The position numbers and the translations under genes are program-made. Shown here piece by piece: positions 34,492 to 43,265 of a stretch of 64,000 nt of DNA (the first letter of the stretch is position 1; every line of letters begins with the position of its first letter). The DNA lies in the NCBI GenBank assembly GCA_013285645.1, contig JABDHJ010000003.1, positions 62,001 to 126,000 of the forward strand, written 5' to 3'. Below the pieces are notes generated by a model. The model did not search any database, was not told the origin of the DNA, and saw only the letters and a list, made by a program, of their open reading frames with translations. Origin of the DNA: Verrucomicrobiota bacterium. GTDB lineage: Bacteria; Verrucomicrobiota; Verrucomicrobiia; Methylacidiphilales; UBA1321.

Positions 34492-34607
34492 CCGTCATCC
34501 TGAGCTTGTCGAAGGATCAGCCTCCGGGAAGTTTTCAAGATCATCGCGCGACTAGCTAATTGCGAACCTCAGTGAGAGCTGATCCTTCGACAAGCTCAGG
34601 ATGACGG
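34492..34607. repeat. REP-A inverted pair
   Basis: Arms at 34492-34526 and 34576-34607 are inverted copies around a ~50-bp loop. They sit exactly between two convergent genes, so the hairpin could act as a bidirectional barrier. Confidence 0.9.
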
Positions 34608-34636
34608 AGCTTTAAAAGATAATTGGCAGGACGCGC

Positions 34637-35572
34637 TTACTGATCGGGACCTGCGGGAGGAGGATTGCTGAATCCTGCGGATCCACTCGCTCCCTGTTGC
34701 GCGAAAGCCCAGTTGTAGAGGATCTGCGTATCCGCCCATTTATTGGGGCTGTCGAGGAGAACGAGGAGGATTTCACGACCGTTCTGTGTGACAGAGCAGG
34801 CATAGGTGTGCCGGGATGCTTCGGTCCAGCCGGTCTTGGCGGGGCCCATCCCCGGATAGTAACCGAGCAAGCGGTTGTGATTGCGCAGATTATGGACCCC
34901 CGAAGCGGTATGAATCGTATATTCCTTGGTGCTCATGATTTTGCGCAGATCGGGGTATTTGAGGACCGCTTGGAATATCTTCATCAAGTCCGCGCAGCAG
35001 GTATAGTGAGTGCCGGTGGGCGCGGGCAGGCCATTGGGATTGTAGAAATGGGTGTTGAACAGTCCCATGGCCAACGCCTTCTCATTCATCATCTGGACGA
35101 ACGCGGTTGTACTGCCAGCGACGGAACGACCCAGTGTGCGCGCTGAGTCGTTGGCCGATTCGATGAGCAGGGCGTGAAAGAGGGTATCGACGGAAATCGT
35201 TTCGCCGGGAACAACCGGTATATTGCTCGGCTCTGCACGGTCATCGGGCGAGACGACAACGTTGCCATTTAAGCCGCCCAATCTTTCGCGAACGATAAGC
35301 GCGGTCATCAACTTGGTCGTGCTGGCAGGTAGGAGATGAGTCGTTTCGTTGCGCGCAAAGAGGACCTGCCCTGTTTTGGCATCCACCATCAGGGCTGCCA
35401 CGGCCTTGATTTCATCCGGCTGCGGGGTCTTGGGTTTGCCGAGATAATCCCGGAAATGAAATTGCGCCGAAGCCGTGCCCGTCCAGCAAAACAGCCCCAG
35501 CCAGATGGTCAGGGCGAAGAGGAGAAGGTTGGGCTTGAAGTTAGGGAGTGGGCGCGGAGCGGGTGTGAGCAT
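34637..35572 (-). CDS. dacA: D-alanyl-D-alanine carboxypeptidase (peptidase S11)
   Basis: 311 residues. The signal peptide runs to residue ~36 (TASA|QF). The three penicillin-binding motifs are visible: SxxK at S84-K87 (PASTTKLM), SxN at S139-N141 (ESANDSA) and KTG at K246-G248 (GPAKTGWT). The protein trims pentapeptide stems in the periplasm. The C-terminal PBP5-like beta domain seems to be missing (the protein ends ~60 residues after KTG), so it is a short, soluble or weakly anchored form. The start overlaps the end of the TPR gene by 32 nt. Confidence 0.92.
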   Translation of the reverse strand: MLTPAPRPLPNFKPNLLLFALTIWLGLFCWTGTASAQFHFRDYLGKPKTPQPDEIKAVAALMVDAKTGQVLFARNETTHLLPASTTKLMTALIVRERLGGLNGNVVVSPDDRAEPSNIPVVPGETISVDTLFHALLIESANDSARTLGRSVAGSTTAFVQMMNEKALAMGLFNTHFYNPNGLPAPTGTHYTCCADLMKIFQAVLKYPDLRKIMSTKEYTIHTASGVHNLRNHNRLLGYYPGMGPAKTGWTEASRHTYACSVTQNGREILLVLLDSPNKWADTQILYNWAFAQQGASGSAGFSNPPPAGPDQ

Positions 35573-37475
35573 TTTTCGCTTGCGCCAGTGCGGCGTCTAT
35601 CCGATTGGCAAGATCGCCGTTACGGGGGGCTTTTTCCAGACCGTGCCGCCAGGCAGCGATTGCTTCGCTCCTGAGGCTCAGTTTCAAATATGCATCTCCA
35701 AGATGTTGCATGACGATGGGATCATTGTTGGTCAGAAAGGCGGCTCGTTGCAAGTACGGTAATGCATCTTTTGCTTCGCCCATCTGAAAAGAGACCCAGC
35801 CACGGGTGTCCTGAATGGGACCATTATCCGGTTCCAACTCGACGGCACGCTTGCTCAAGGCGAGGGCCTCGGTCAAGTGGGTGCCCTCATCCGCCCAAAA
35901 AAAAGCGAGCTCGTTCATCAGGTCGGCGCTGTTTGGAAATTTGACCAGCCCTTCGTGCAGGGTCGCCTCGAAGCGATCTTTTTGACCGGCCAGATTCATG
36001 GTCATGGCGCACTCGAGATAAAAGTGCATGTCGAGAACGCCCGCCTCGGGGCCTACGGCAAGCAGGCGGGTCTGGTCCAGGCTATCAAGAGCGGCGGTGT
36101 AGTTTTTCTCGTACCGGTGCTGGATCGCCTCGTAAAAACGGACCTTGGCCGAATTGGGAAACCGGGTCTGCGCGGCGGCCAGGGTGGCAGCAGCTTTCGC
36201 AGGTTCATCTCGCGCGAGTTGGAAAACAGCCAGTTGAAGGTAGGCTTCCACGGGACATGAGTCAGAGGCAAAGACCTGTTGGAAAGAAGCCTCGGCCTCG
36301 TCGGGGCGATGAGCGCCTTCGAGGGCAATACTCAGGCTGATGGCGAGGCTGATGTTATGGGGAGACTCGGCGAGCGCTTCCTGAAAAAGGCGAACGGCGT
36401 CCTCGAATCGTTGGTTATCGAGGTAAAGACCACCCAGCGTCTCGCGGACTCCGCTCATTCCCGGACTCAGCGCGTAGGCTTCCTCGTAATGCTTGAGGGC
36501 AGAGGCTTTCTGCCCCAGGGCGGTCTCCAGCTCGGCACAGCGCAGGATGATGTCGACATTGGCGGGGTCAATCTCCACGGCCTGCTGCAGGGCTCGCAGG
36601 GCGTCACGCTTGCGGCCCAAGTCGCGGTAGGTATCGGCCAGGAGGGTCAGCGTCTCGATTTCCGCCGGAGGCTTGGCGGCGGCTTCCTGGTAAATCGGCA
36701 AAAGAGTTTCGTTCAGCGAGTCGCCAACGACTGCATGGGCACTGCCGCGCGCGACTTCTACGTAAAGCTTCGCCAGCATCAACCACGATGATGCAGGTAC
36801 ATTGGAACCGTTCGACTTGAGAATATCTTCAACATGCAGGACGCCACCCGCGAGATCGTTTTGGTCTCCGGCTACTTCCAGCATGACGCGCATGGCGGTG
36901 ACTTGGCTCGGATTTTTGGTCAGGGCTTCCTTGGCTAGACGAACAGCTTCTTCGTTCTGGCCGCGCAAGCGTTGGACGTAGGCAAGCGCGGCTTCGATGT
37001 CGATGGAATGAGGATTGGCCGCCGCCGCCGTCTGAAGTTGTTCCAGGGCAGCGCTGAGTTGTCCGAGTTGGAGCAGAAGATTCGCGATTTCCACCTGCGC
37101 ATCGGTGAAGTGGGGATCGAGCGCCGCGACTTGTCGGAGTTCGGCCAGCGACGCCTGAAGATTGTTTTTGGGGTCTTCAAGGGAAAGCATGGCCTCGGTG
37201 TAGAGGGCATTCGCGCGGCTTTTGGCCTCGGCTTTGGGGCTTAGCTTGCCGGTGCCCATGCGGTCCTGCCCATCGGTCAGATGGGAGGTTACGACCACAT
37301 CCGGTGTGGGCACAGGGGAGGGTGCGCTAGCGTTGTCCGCGCAGATCGCGGGTGTGCAGAGGAGTCCAAGGCAGAAAATAGCCGGGCCGACCTTCCTGCG
37401 AAGGGCAGTTTTGTAGCGGTGCGCAAGACGTCTGCGCAGCGGCGGCAGCAAATTCTTCAGAGAATCTCCAGGCAC
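35541..37475 (-). CDS. Large TPR protein
   Basis: 644 residues. After a basic N-terminus and a hydrophobic segment (PAIFCLGLLCTPAICA) there is a Pro/Thr-rich stretch. About 13-15 tetratricopeptide repeats then run from residue 95 to the end (for example AQVEIANLLLQLGQLSAALEQL, ILRCAELETALGQKASALKHYEEAYALSP, GVRETLGGLYLDNQRFEDAVRLF). It is probably a periplasmic scaffold. Its 3' end overlaps dacA, suggesting a link with cell wall trimming. No catalytic domain. Confidence 0.85.
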   Translation of the reverse strand: MPGDSLKNLLPPLRRRLAHRYKTALRRKVGPAIFCLGLLCTPAICADNASAPSPVPTPDVVVTSHLTDGQDRMGTGKLSPKAEAKSRANALYTEAMLSLEDPKNNLQASLAELRQVAALDPHFTDAQVEIANLLLQLGQLSAALEQLQTAAAANPHSIDIEAALAYVQRLRGQNEEAVRLAKEALTKNPSQVTAMRVMLEVAGDQNDLAGGVLHVEDILKSNGSNVPASSWLMLAKLYVEVARGSAHAVVGDSLNETLLPIYQEAAAKPPAEIETLTLLADTYRDLGRKRDALRALQQAVEIDPANVDIILRCAELETALGQKASALKHYEEAYALSPGMSGVRETLGGLYLDNQRFEDAVRLFQEALAESPHNISLAISLSIALEGAHRPDEAEASFQQVFASDSCPVEAYLQLAVFQLARDEPAKAAATLAAAQTRFPNSAKVRFYEAIQHRYEKNYTAALDSLDQTRLLAVGPEAGVLDMHFYLECAMTMNLAGQKDRFEATLHEGLVKFPNSADLMNELAFFWADEGTHLTEALALSKRAVELEPDNGPIQDTRGWVSFQMGEAKDALPYLQRAAFLTNNDPIVMQHLGDAYLKLSLRSEAIAAWRHGLEKAPRNGDLANRIDAALAQAKNAHTRSAPTP

Positions 37476-37492
37476 ACCTGGAAGTTTAAGGA

Positions 37493-37597
37493 CTAAGCCT
37501 TGTAACGCAACCGCTTCTTATGCCTGTTCGCCTTCATGCGTTTGCGGCGCTTATGTTTGGCGATTTTGGCTTTGCGGCGTTTTTTGATTGAACCCAT
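37493..37597 (-). CDS. Tiny basic protein, COX24/AURKAIP1-like (34 residues)
   Basis: ATG 37597 to TAG 37493. The sequence MGSIKKRRKAKIAKHKRRKR, continuing MKANRHKKRLRYKA, has the shape of the bacterial 'AURKAIP1/COX24' proteins (MGS.IKKRRKR...KHRK), some of which are ribosomal small-subunit proteins (bS22 of actinobacteria). It lies between hisG and the TPR gene on the same strand. Its extreme basicity and short length argue for a ribosome-associated role; the family match is by eye. Confidence 0.7.
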   Translation of the reverse strand: MGSIKKRRKAKIAKHKRRKRMKANRHKKRLRYKA

Positions 37598-37632
37598 AAA
37601 AAGTTGAGTCGGTCGTTTTAAAGCCCTTCGGC

Positions 37633-38514
37633 TTAATACACAACCTTATTCAGCGGATATTCGATTATTCCTTCGGCGCCCAGTTCTTTTAACCGGGGGA
37701 TCAGGTCGCGGACAACGGCCTCGTCGATGATGATTTCCACCGCTGTCCAACCGGGATCTGCCAGAGGCGAAATAGTCGGATTGCGGAGAGCGGGGAGGGT
37801 GGCGGAAAGTTTTTCGAGAACGGCCTTGGGCACATTCATTTTGAGGCCAACTTTTTGGCGCGCATTTAATGCCCCAATCAGGAGCAATTTCATGTTTTCG
37901 AGCTTTTTGCGCTTATCGGGATCGGCGTAAACCGCCGGATTGACGATCAATTGCGGGTAGCTTTCGACGATGGTGTCGATGATTTTGAGCTTGTTGGCGC
38001 GGAGGGAGCTGCCGGTTTCGGTCAGGTCAACGATGGCGTCGACGAGTTCGGGGACTTTCACTTCGGTCGCGCCCCAGGAAAATTCGATCTCGGCGGTGAC
38101 GTTGTGCTCGGCGAGATAACGCTTGGTGGTCTCGACCAACTCGGTGGCGATGCGCTTGCCTTGCAAATCCTTGACGGTCTTGATCGGGGAATCTTCCGGC
38201 ACGGCGACGACCCAACGGGCGGGCAGGCTGGTGGCCTTGCTGTAGGCGAGGTCGCACATGACCTCGACCTTGTGGCCGCTTTCGAGAATCCAGTCCTTGC
38301 CGGTGATGCCGAAATCGAGGAAGCCCTGCGCCACGTAGCGGCTCATCTCCTGAGGACGGACGAGGCGGGCGTCAAGCTCCGGATCGTTGATGTACGGCTT
38401 ATAGCCGCGGCTCGACGACTGCACGTTGAACCCCGCGCGATCGAGAAGCTCGAACGTCGATTTTTCCAGGCTGCCCTTGGGCAGACCGAAACGAAGTGGG
38501 GTTTTGAGTGACAT
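37633..38514 (-). CDS. hisG: ATP phosphoribosyltransferase, long form
   Basis: 293 residues from ATG 38514 ([28 protein letters not shown]). The catalytic bilobal domain contains [15 protein letters not shown] and the PRPP-binding [21 protein letters not shown]-like stretch (as [18 protein letters not shown]). A C-terminal regulatory domain is present ([33 protein letters not shown]), so this is the long, histidine-inhibited form that does not need HisZ. It performs the first step of histidine biosynthesis. There are no other his genes nearby. Confidence 0.95.
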   Translation of the reverse strand: MSLKTPLRFGLPKGSLEKSTFELLDRAGFNVQSSSRGYKPYINDPELDARLVRPQEMSRYVAQGFLDFGITGKDWILESGHKVEVMCDLAYSKATSLPARWVVAVPEDSPIKTVKDLQGKRIATELVETTKRYLAEHNVTAEIEFSWGATEVKVPELVDAIVDLTETGSSLRANKLKIIDTIVESYPQLIVNPAVYADPDKRKKLENMKLLLIGALNARQKVGLKMNVPKAVLEKLSATLPALRNPTISPLADPGWTAVEIIIDEAVVRDLIPRLKELGAEGIIEYPLNKVVY

Positions 38515-38614
38515 GGGGAGCCTGACATCCTGTGCGTTTTGCACGGGATGTAAAGGGAATAGAGAAGGACATCATCCGAGTTGAGTTTGGCCGTTATATT
38601 GCCAAAGTAGGTGG

Positions 38615-38881
38615 GTGAGGATTTTTAGGCGGCCTTTGTTTATCGCACTTTGTATGGCGATTTTGGTCTCTTTGTTTTGGCTGTTTTTTGGACCTCATCA
38701 TTCTTCAGCGTTGCTTCCTGCCAATATAGATACCTTTTTCGCTTTAAACTGGATTGTGGCCACACTCGGAATGTTCGTATGGTGTGCCACTTTTGGAAGA
38801 ATTGAAAAGAGGCTCGCTATAACTGGATTGATCCTCGCGATCATTTCGGTTTTTCTCGGCTTATCCGTCGGTTCAAGTTAA
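38615..38881 (+). CDS. Small membrane protein of unknown function
   Basis: 88 residues from GTG 38615, with three hydrophobic stretches (FIALCMAILVSLFWLFF, FALNWIVATLGMFVWC, LAITGLILAIISVFLGL). It is likely an inner-membrane protein. No family is recognised. It diverges from hisG. Confidence 0.55.
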   Translation: MRIFRRPLFIALCMAILVSLFWLFFGPHHSSALLPANIDTFFALNWIVATLGMFVWCATFGRIEKRLAITGLILAIISVFLGLSVGSS

Positions 38882-38977
38882 TACCTTTAATTTTCGCGAG
38901 CCTTAAAGAGCTAATTTAGGTCAGCGCCATCCCTTCGGGATGGCTATGACTATGATGACGGATTTTTATACGCGGGC

Positions 38978-39028
38978 AAAAAAATGCCGCCGTGAACCGG
39001 GCTTTAGCCCAATCCAACGGCGGCAATT
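38978..39028 (-). terminator. Rho-independent terminator of the RRM gene
   Basis: On the minus strand a 9-bp GC-rich stem (TGCCGCCGT with ACGGCGGCA on the plus strand, 38985-38993 and 39017-39025) encloses a smaller GGGCT/AGCCC hairpin. Seven U residues follow in the RNA (A-run at 38978-38984). It starts 20 nt after the RRM stop codon. Confidence 0.8.
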
Positions 39029-39045
39029 CTTGGAAAACCTATCGC

Positions 39046-39369
39046 TTAGTAGCGATTACGGTTTCCGCCACCTGATCCACCGCGTCCGCCGGATCCACCG
39101 GAGAATTCGCGACGAGGTCCGCGCGCTTCCATCGGCTTGGCTTCGTTGACCGTGAGGTCACGTCCGTCATGGTTCTTGCCATGGAGGGCTTCGATGGCGC
39201 GATTGCCTTCGTCGGCGCTGCTCATGGTGACAAATCCGAAGCCGCGGGGGCGGTTCGTTTCGCGATCCATGATCAGGTTGGTTTCAGTGACAGTGCCATG
39301 TTGAGCGAAAAGCTCTTTGAGGTCCTGTTCGGTGGTCTGGAAGGAAAGATTTCCTACGTATAATTTCAT
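39046..39369 (-). CDS. RNA-recognition-motif protein, glycine-rich tail
   Basis: 107 residues: one RRM with RNP2 LYVGNL (residues 3-8) and RNP1 RGFGFVTM, followed by a Gly/Arg/Ser tail ([18 protein letters not shown]). This is the architecture of bacterial and cyanobacterial cold-inducible RNA-binding proteins. It binds single-stranded RNA, with the tail adding weak contacts. The ~240-bp region upstream may contain its leader; no known RNA thermometer or riboswitch is recognised. Confidence 0.93.
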   Translation of the reverse strand: MKLYVGNLSFQTTEQDLKELFAQHGTVTETNLIMDRETNRPRGFGFVTMSSADEGNRAIEALHGKNHDGRDLTVNEAKPMEARGPRREFSGGSGGRGGSGGGNRNRY

Positions 39370-39607
39370 GCTATTTTTTCTTTTCTGTTGAGGTTGCGAC
39401 CTGGGCGCCGACTATTGAAGAGTGTGCGAAAGCACAACATAAGATACCGTTGGGAGCGAACAGGGACAACCTGCGACACTACTACTTGGCTTCAGAGGGA
39501 AGCGATTTGATCGATGGGGGTGACAGTCGCAGGTATTTGCCGCAGGTCAAGATATATATCTGGAAACATCACTGGCGTGCGTTTCCTTTCAGGGTAGATT
39601 CATTCGA

Positions 39608-40243
39608 TTGAAAGCGATTGCCACATGGATTGACGAAGCCAGCGCACCCTTTTTTAAGTGGGTTTTCGCCAATTATCCGGAACTGCGTTTGTACGATGCG
39701 CGGATCGAACCGGTCCCTCCTTGGGAGAAGATCGACGCGCTCCTGCTGACGGGTGGTTCCGATATCTCGGAAAAATATCTGCGCCAACCGGTGCCTGATC
39801 CGACGCTGATCAAGAATCCCGATATGGAGCGCGATATCTGGGAGTTCGATGTGGCCCGGAAAGCGCTTGATCAACGCATGCCCATCCTAGCCATCTGTCG
39901 TGGACATCAGGTACTCAATGTCGTTATGGGCGGTACGCTGCATCTCGATATTCCGAATCATTACGAAGCCAATCTCAAATTTGGAAACCTCCAGGAATTG
40001 CGTTATGCCGATGGCGCGCCGATTCAAATTCCGCGCGTGAACAGTTCCCATCATCAGGCCGTTGATAAACTGGGAGAAGGCTTGGAGGTCGAAGCGTGGT
40101 GCAAGGCCGATGACATCATTGAGCAGATGCGGCTGACCGATTATCCGTTTGGTTTGAGCGTTCAATATCACCCGGAACGCGATCCGCTTTATCTCTCCAT
40201 CTTCAACGCTTTCGCGCATCAGGTGCTGCGAGGTGGCGTATGA
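39608..40243 (+). CDS. Class-I glutamine amidotransferase-like protein (peptidase C26 / PuuD-like)
   Basis: 211 residues from a TTG start. The triad is visible: nucleophile C97 in PILAICRGHQVLNVVMGG, and H188-x-E190 in SVQYHPERDP. Peptidase C26 enzymes hydrolyse gamma-glutamyl amides (for example gamma-glutamyl-GABA in PuuD). The stop overlaps the ATG of the next gene (ATGA, 40240-40243), so it is translated with two transglutaminase-like genes. The substrate cannot be told from sequence; the neighbourhood suggests gamma-glutamyl or amide chemistry. Confidence 0.88.
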   Translation: MKAIATWIDEASAPFFKWVFANYPELRLYDARIEPVPPWEKIDALLLTGGSDISEKYLRQPVPDPTLIKNPDMERDIWEFDVARKALDQRMPILAICRGHQVLNVVMGGTLHLDIPNHYEANLKFGNLQELRYADGAPIQIPRVNSSHHQAVDKLGEGLEVEAWCKADDIIEQMRLTDYPFGLSVQYHPERDPLYLSIFNAFAHQVLRGGV

Positions 40244-41136
40244 GCGCTCCTCTTGATCTCACCGTCCGAATCGGCTGCCACATCGTTTACCAGACGACGC
40301 GACCCACGCCGATTGTCTTCGTGCTTCGGCCACGCCTCGATAGCAGGCAGATCGTACAGCAGGAGAAACTCACCTTCACGCCCTATCTTCCCTCGGATGA
40401 GTTCACGGATGCGCACGGGAATACCTCCTACCGTTCCATGCTGCAACCAGGGCAGAATATTATTCATCACGACGCGCTGGTCGCGGTTTCATCCCAGCCA
40501 GATAATCACGATCTGCAAGCCGCCGTCATTCCCATCGACCAGTTGCCGCCGTGGGTGCTCCGCTACACGCTGCCGAGTCGCTACTGCGATTCCGATAAGC
40601 TCCTCAATTTTGCTTGGAACCAATTTAGTCAATTCCGGCATGGCCTCGATCGGATCTATGCGATTTGCAATTGGGTCCAACTCAATATCCAATATCGATT
40701 TGGCTCTGGTCGCTCAGATATCGCCGCCTCGGAAGTCATCAATCAAGGCTTCGGTGTGTGTCGCGATTTTGCCCATGTCGCGATTGCGCTCTGCCGGGCT
40801 TTCAATCTACCGGCACGTTATGTCACCGGCCATTTGCCCGACATCGGGCATACCGATCCCGGCACACCGATGGATTTCCACGCTTACTTCGAGGTCTTTC
40901 TGGGGCAAACATGGTGCACCTTTGACGCGCGCTTCAACGAACCGCGAATCGGTCGCGTGAAGGTGACGCAGGGGCTCGATGCGGTCGATGGCGCATTCTC
41001 CACGATCTACGGCGAGGCGGCGATGACATGGTTCGAGGTGTGGGCCTATCAGGTCAACCCCATGCAGGTTTCCATCAATGATCCGGTTGATCTTTCACGC
41101 CGTCTCGATGGGACGCAACAGGTCCGCTTCAGCTAA
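40240..41136 (+). CDS. Transglutaminase-like cysteine protein 1
   Basis: 298 residues. The Cys-His-Asp triad of the transglutaminase-like fold is intact: C174 (GFGVCRDFAHV), H214 (MDFHAYFEVF) and D229 (CTFDAR). It has no signal peptide. The N-terminal ~110 residues form the beta domain usual in this family (bacterial transglutaminase-like N-terminal type). Known members act as peptidases, amidases or cross-linkers; which applies here is unknown. It is translationally coupled to the amidotransferase and followed by a second transglutaminase-like gene after 8 nt. Confidence 0.9.
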   Translation: MSAPLDLTVRIGCHIVYQTTRPTPIVFVLRPRLDSRQIVQQEKLTFTPYLPSDEFTDAHGNTSYRSMLQPGQNIIHHDALVAVSSQPDNHDLQAAVIPIDQLPPWVLRYTLPSRYCDSDKLLNFAWNQFSQFRHGLDRIYAICNWVQLNIQYRFGSGRSDIAASEVINQGFGVCRDFAHVAIALCRAFNLPARYVTGHLPDIGHTDPGTPMDFHAYFEVFLGQTWCTFDARFNEPRIGRVKVTQGLDAVDGAFSTIYGEAAMTWFEVWAYQVNPMQVSINDPVDLSRRLDGTQQVRFS

Positions 41137-41144
41137 ATCTTTTC

Positions 41145-42035
41145 GTGAAACTCCGCATTCAGCATCGAACGACCTATCGCTATTCGGAGAAGGTGCAGTT
41201 CGGCCCGCACCGGATCATGGTCCGCCCGCGCGAGGGGCACGATATCCAGATCGAGCGATCTTCGCTTGAGGTGTCGCCCGCGCACCGCATCCAGTGGTCG
41301 CAGGATGTTTATGGAAACAACATCGCGTTGATCCAATTCACCGAACCGGCTTCCGAGTTGATGATCTATAGCGATCTGGTCCTGCAACATCTCGAGACCA
41401 ATCCGTTTGATTTCTTCCTGGAACCGGAGGCGGTGCAGTATCCGTTTTCGTACGATCCGGAGACGACGCTGGAACTTGCAGGTCTCCTTCATCTCGTTTA
41501 TCCCGACGACGCGGCAGCGGTGCGTGAATGGCTTCACCAGTTTTGGTATCCGGGACAAACCATCGATACGCTGGCATTGCTCCAGAAAATTAACGGCTCG
41601 ATCCAGTACGTATTTGCCTATCAAGTCAGGGAGGAGGCCGGAGTTCAATCTCCCGCCGAGACCTTGAAAAAGAAAAGTGGCTCATGCCGCGATTTTGCGA
41701 CGCTATTCCTTGAGGCTTGCCGATGCCTTGGACTGGCTTCCCGTTTTGTCAGTGGATACATGCTCAGCGGCGCATTGGGTGCTGACGCATCCACGCACGC
41801 ATGGGCTGAGGTCTATCTTCCCGGTGGAGGATGGAAAGGATTTGATCCTACTCTCGGACTTCTCCCTACATCGCAACATGTCCCGGTGGCCGTTTCTCGA
41901 CATCCTGAAAATGCCATGCCGGTTATCGGCTCCTACTTTGGTTCCGCTCAGGCCTTGGGGATTGAGGTTGATGTGCGCGTGGAGGAGATCGGCCCGATTT
42001 CGCAGCAGGCTCAGTCGATGGTCAAAATTGCTTAA
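41145..42035 (+). CDS. Transglutaminase-like cysteine protein 2
   Basis: 296 residues from a GTG start, N-terminus MKLRIQHRTTYRYSEKVQFGPHR, the classic start of the bacterial transglutaminase N-terminal domain. Triad: C181 (KSGSCRDFATLF), H218 (ASTHAWAEVYLPGGGW) and D234 (KGFDPTLG). No signal peptide, so cytosolic. It is clearly a paralogue of the preceding gene, but diverged. In other bacteria this family clusters with alpha-E and circularly permuted ATP-grasp proteins; neither is seen here. Confidence 0.92.
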   Translation: MKLRIQHRTTYRYSEKVQFGPHRIMVRPREGHDIQIERSSLEVSPAHRIQWSQDVYGNNIALIQFTEPASELMIYSDLVLQHLETNPFDFFLEPEAVQYPFSYDPETTLELAGLLHLVYPDDAAAVREWLHQFWYPGQTIDTLALLQKINGSIQYVFAYQVREEAGVQSPAETLKKKSGSCRDFATLFLEACRCLGLASRFVSGYMLSGALGADASTHAWAEVYLPGGGWKGFDPTLGLLPTSQHVPVAVSRHPENAMPVIGSYFGSAQALGIEVDVRVEEIGPISQQAQSMVKIA

Positions 42036-42054
42036 CGATTTTCGCGTAAAAAGT

Positions 42055-42228
42055 CCGTCATCCTGAGCTTGTCGAAGGATCAGTTCAACTTGTAGCGGCG
42101 GTCTATGACCGTTGATCGTATTAGCAGCATACTTGAAAATTCCAGACGATCCTTCCCTTAGCCGACCGTCGCCCGGAGGTCGACGGCTACCAACGGAACA
42201 GATCCTTCGGCAAGCTTAGGATGACGGA
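42055..42228. repeat. REP-A inverted pair enclosing REP-E palindromes
   Basis: REP-A arms at 42055-42086 and 42195-42228 (the latter with AAGCTTAGG instead of AAGCTCAGG) enclose AGCGGCGGTCTATGACCG and CCGACCGTCG..CGACGGC palindromes. This is a nested composite of two repeat families, between co-directional genes. Confidence 0.85.
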
Positions 42229-42298
42229 TCATAATAGACATCTCATGTTCACAATCGCGGCCTTGCTCTCCGGCAATGGCACGATCTAACCTCAACTC

Positions 42299-43261
42299 AT
42301 GGAATACCGACGTCTAGGCAAAGCTGGGGTCCAAGTCAGCGCGCTGTCACTGGGATCATGGGTCACTTTCGGCCAACAAATCAGCGATGATGTCGCCGCC
42401 GATCTGATGAAAACCGCTTACGATGGCGGGGTCAATTTCTTCGACAATGCGGAAGCTTATGCGGGCGGTCGCTCCGAGGAAGTGATGGGCAATATCCTCC
42501 ACAAGATGGGTTGGTCTCATGAGACTTTTCTCGTCTCGAGCAAAGTTTTCTGGGGCGGTTCGCTTCCCAATCAAGAGGGCCTGAGCCGCAAGCATGTCAT
42601 GTCGGCTTGCGACAACGCGCTGCGCCGGTTGAAGGTCGATTACCTCGATCTCTACTTTTGTCATCGTCCCGACCCGAAGACGCCCATCGAGGAAACGGTT
42701 CGCGCCATGAGCGACCTGATTCATCAGGGCAAGGTTCTCTACTGGGGTACGTCGGAATGGAGCGCGCAGGAAATCACGCAGGCCTACGCCATCGCCCGCG
42801 AGTGCCATCTCGTTCCGCCCACAATGGAACAGCCGATGTACAATCTGTTCGGGCGGCACCGCATGGAGAAGGAATTCGCGCGGCTTTTCCCGGAATACGG
42901 CCTCGGCACGACGATCTGGTCGCCGCTTGCTTCCGGGTTGCTGACTGGCAAGCACAAGGGCGGTCCGCAGGAAGGCACCCGCGCGACGCTGAAGGATTAC
43001 GATTGGCTCAAGGACCAAATCACGCGCGAAGCGAAAGACAAGGCGGAGAAGGTTGAAAAACTTGGTGTGATCGCCAAGGATCTCGGCCTGAGTCTCGCCA
43101 TCTTCTCCATCGCGTGGTGCCTCAAGAATCCAAACGTCAGCACGGTGATCCTCGGCGCCTCCAAGACACCGCAACTCACGGAAAATCTGCAGGCGGTCGA
43201 GGCGCAATCGAAGCTCACGCCGGAGATCATGAAGACGGTTGATGAGTTGGTGGGGATTTAA
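42299..43261 (+). CDS. Aldo/keto reductase (potassium-channel beta-subunit type)
   Basis: 320 residues. It starts MEYRRLGKAGVQVSALSLGSW. The catalytic tetrad residues Asp-Tyr-Lys-His are in NFFDNAEAYAGG, VSSKVFW and DLYFCHRPDP. The cofactor region has WSPLASGLLTGKH and VILGASKTPQLTENL. The NFFDNAEAY-AGGRSEEVMG pattern is that of the KCNAB-like AKR subgroup, which uses NADPH. Substrate unknown. Confidence 0.93.
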   Translation: MEYRRLGKAGVQVSALSLGSWVTFGQQISDDVAADLMKTAYDGGVNFFDNAEAYAGGRSEEVMGNILHKMGWSHETFLVSSKVFWGGSLPNQEGLSRKHVMSACDNALRRLKVDYLDLYFCHRPDPKTPIEETVRAMSDLIHQGKVLYWGTSEWSAQEITQAYAIARECHLVPPTMEQPMYNLFGRHRMEKEFARLFPEYGLGTTIWSPLASGLLTGKHKGGPQEGTRATLKDYDWLKDQITREAKDKAEKVEKLGVIAKDLGLSLAIFSIAWCLKNPNVSTVILGASKTPQLTENLQAVEAQSKLTPEIMKTVDELVGI

Positions 43262-43265
43262 AGGT

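Noticed and set aside
39370-39607. Riboswitch or RNA thermometer in the region upstream of the RRM gene
   Set aside because: No known riboswitch fold was recognisable, and structure prediction could not be run. Nothing more than a possible leader is claimed.
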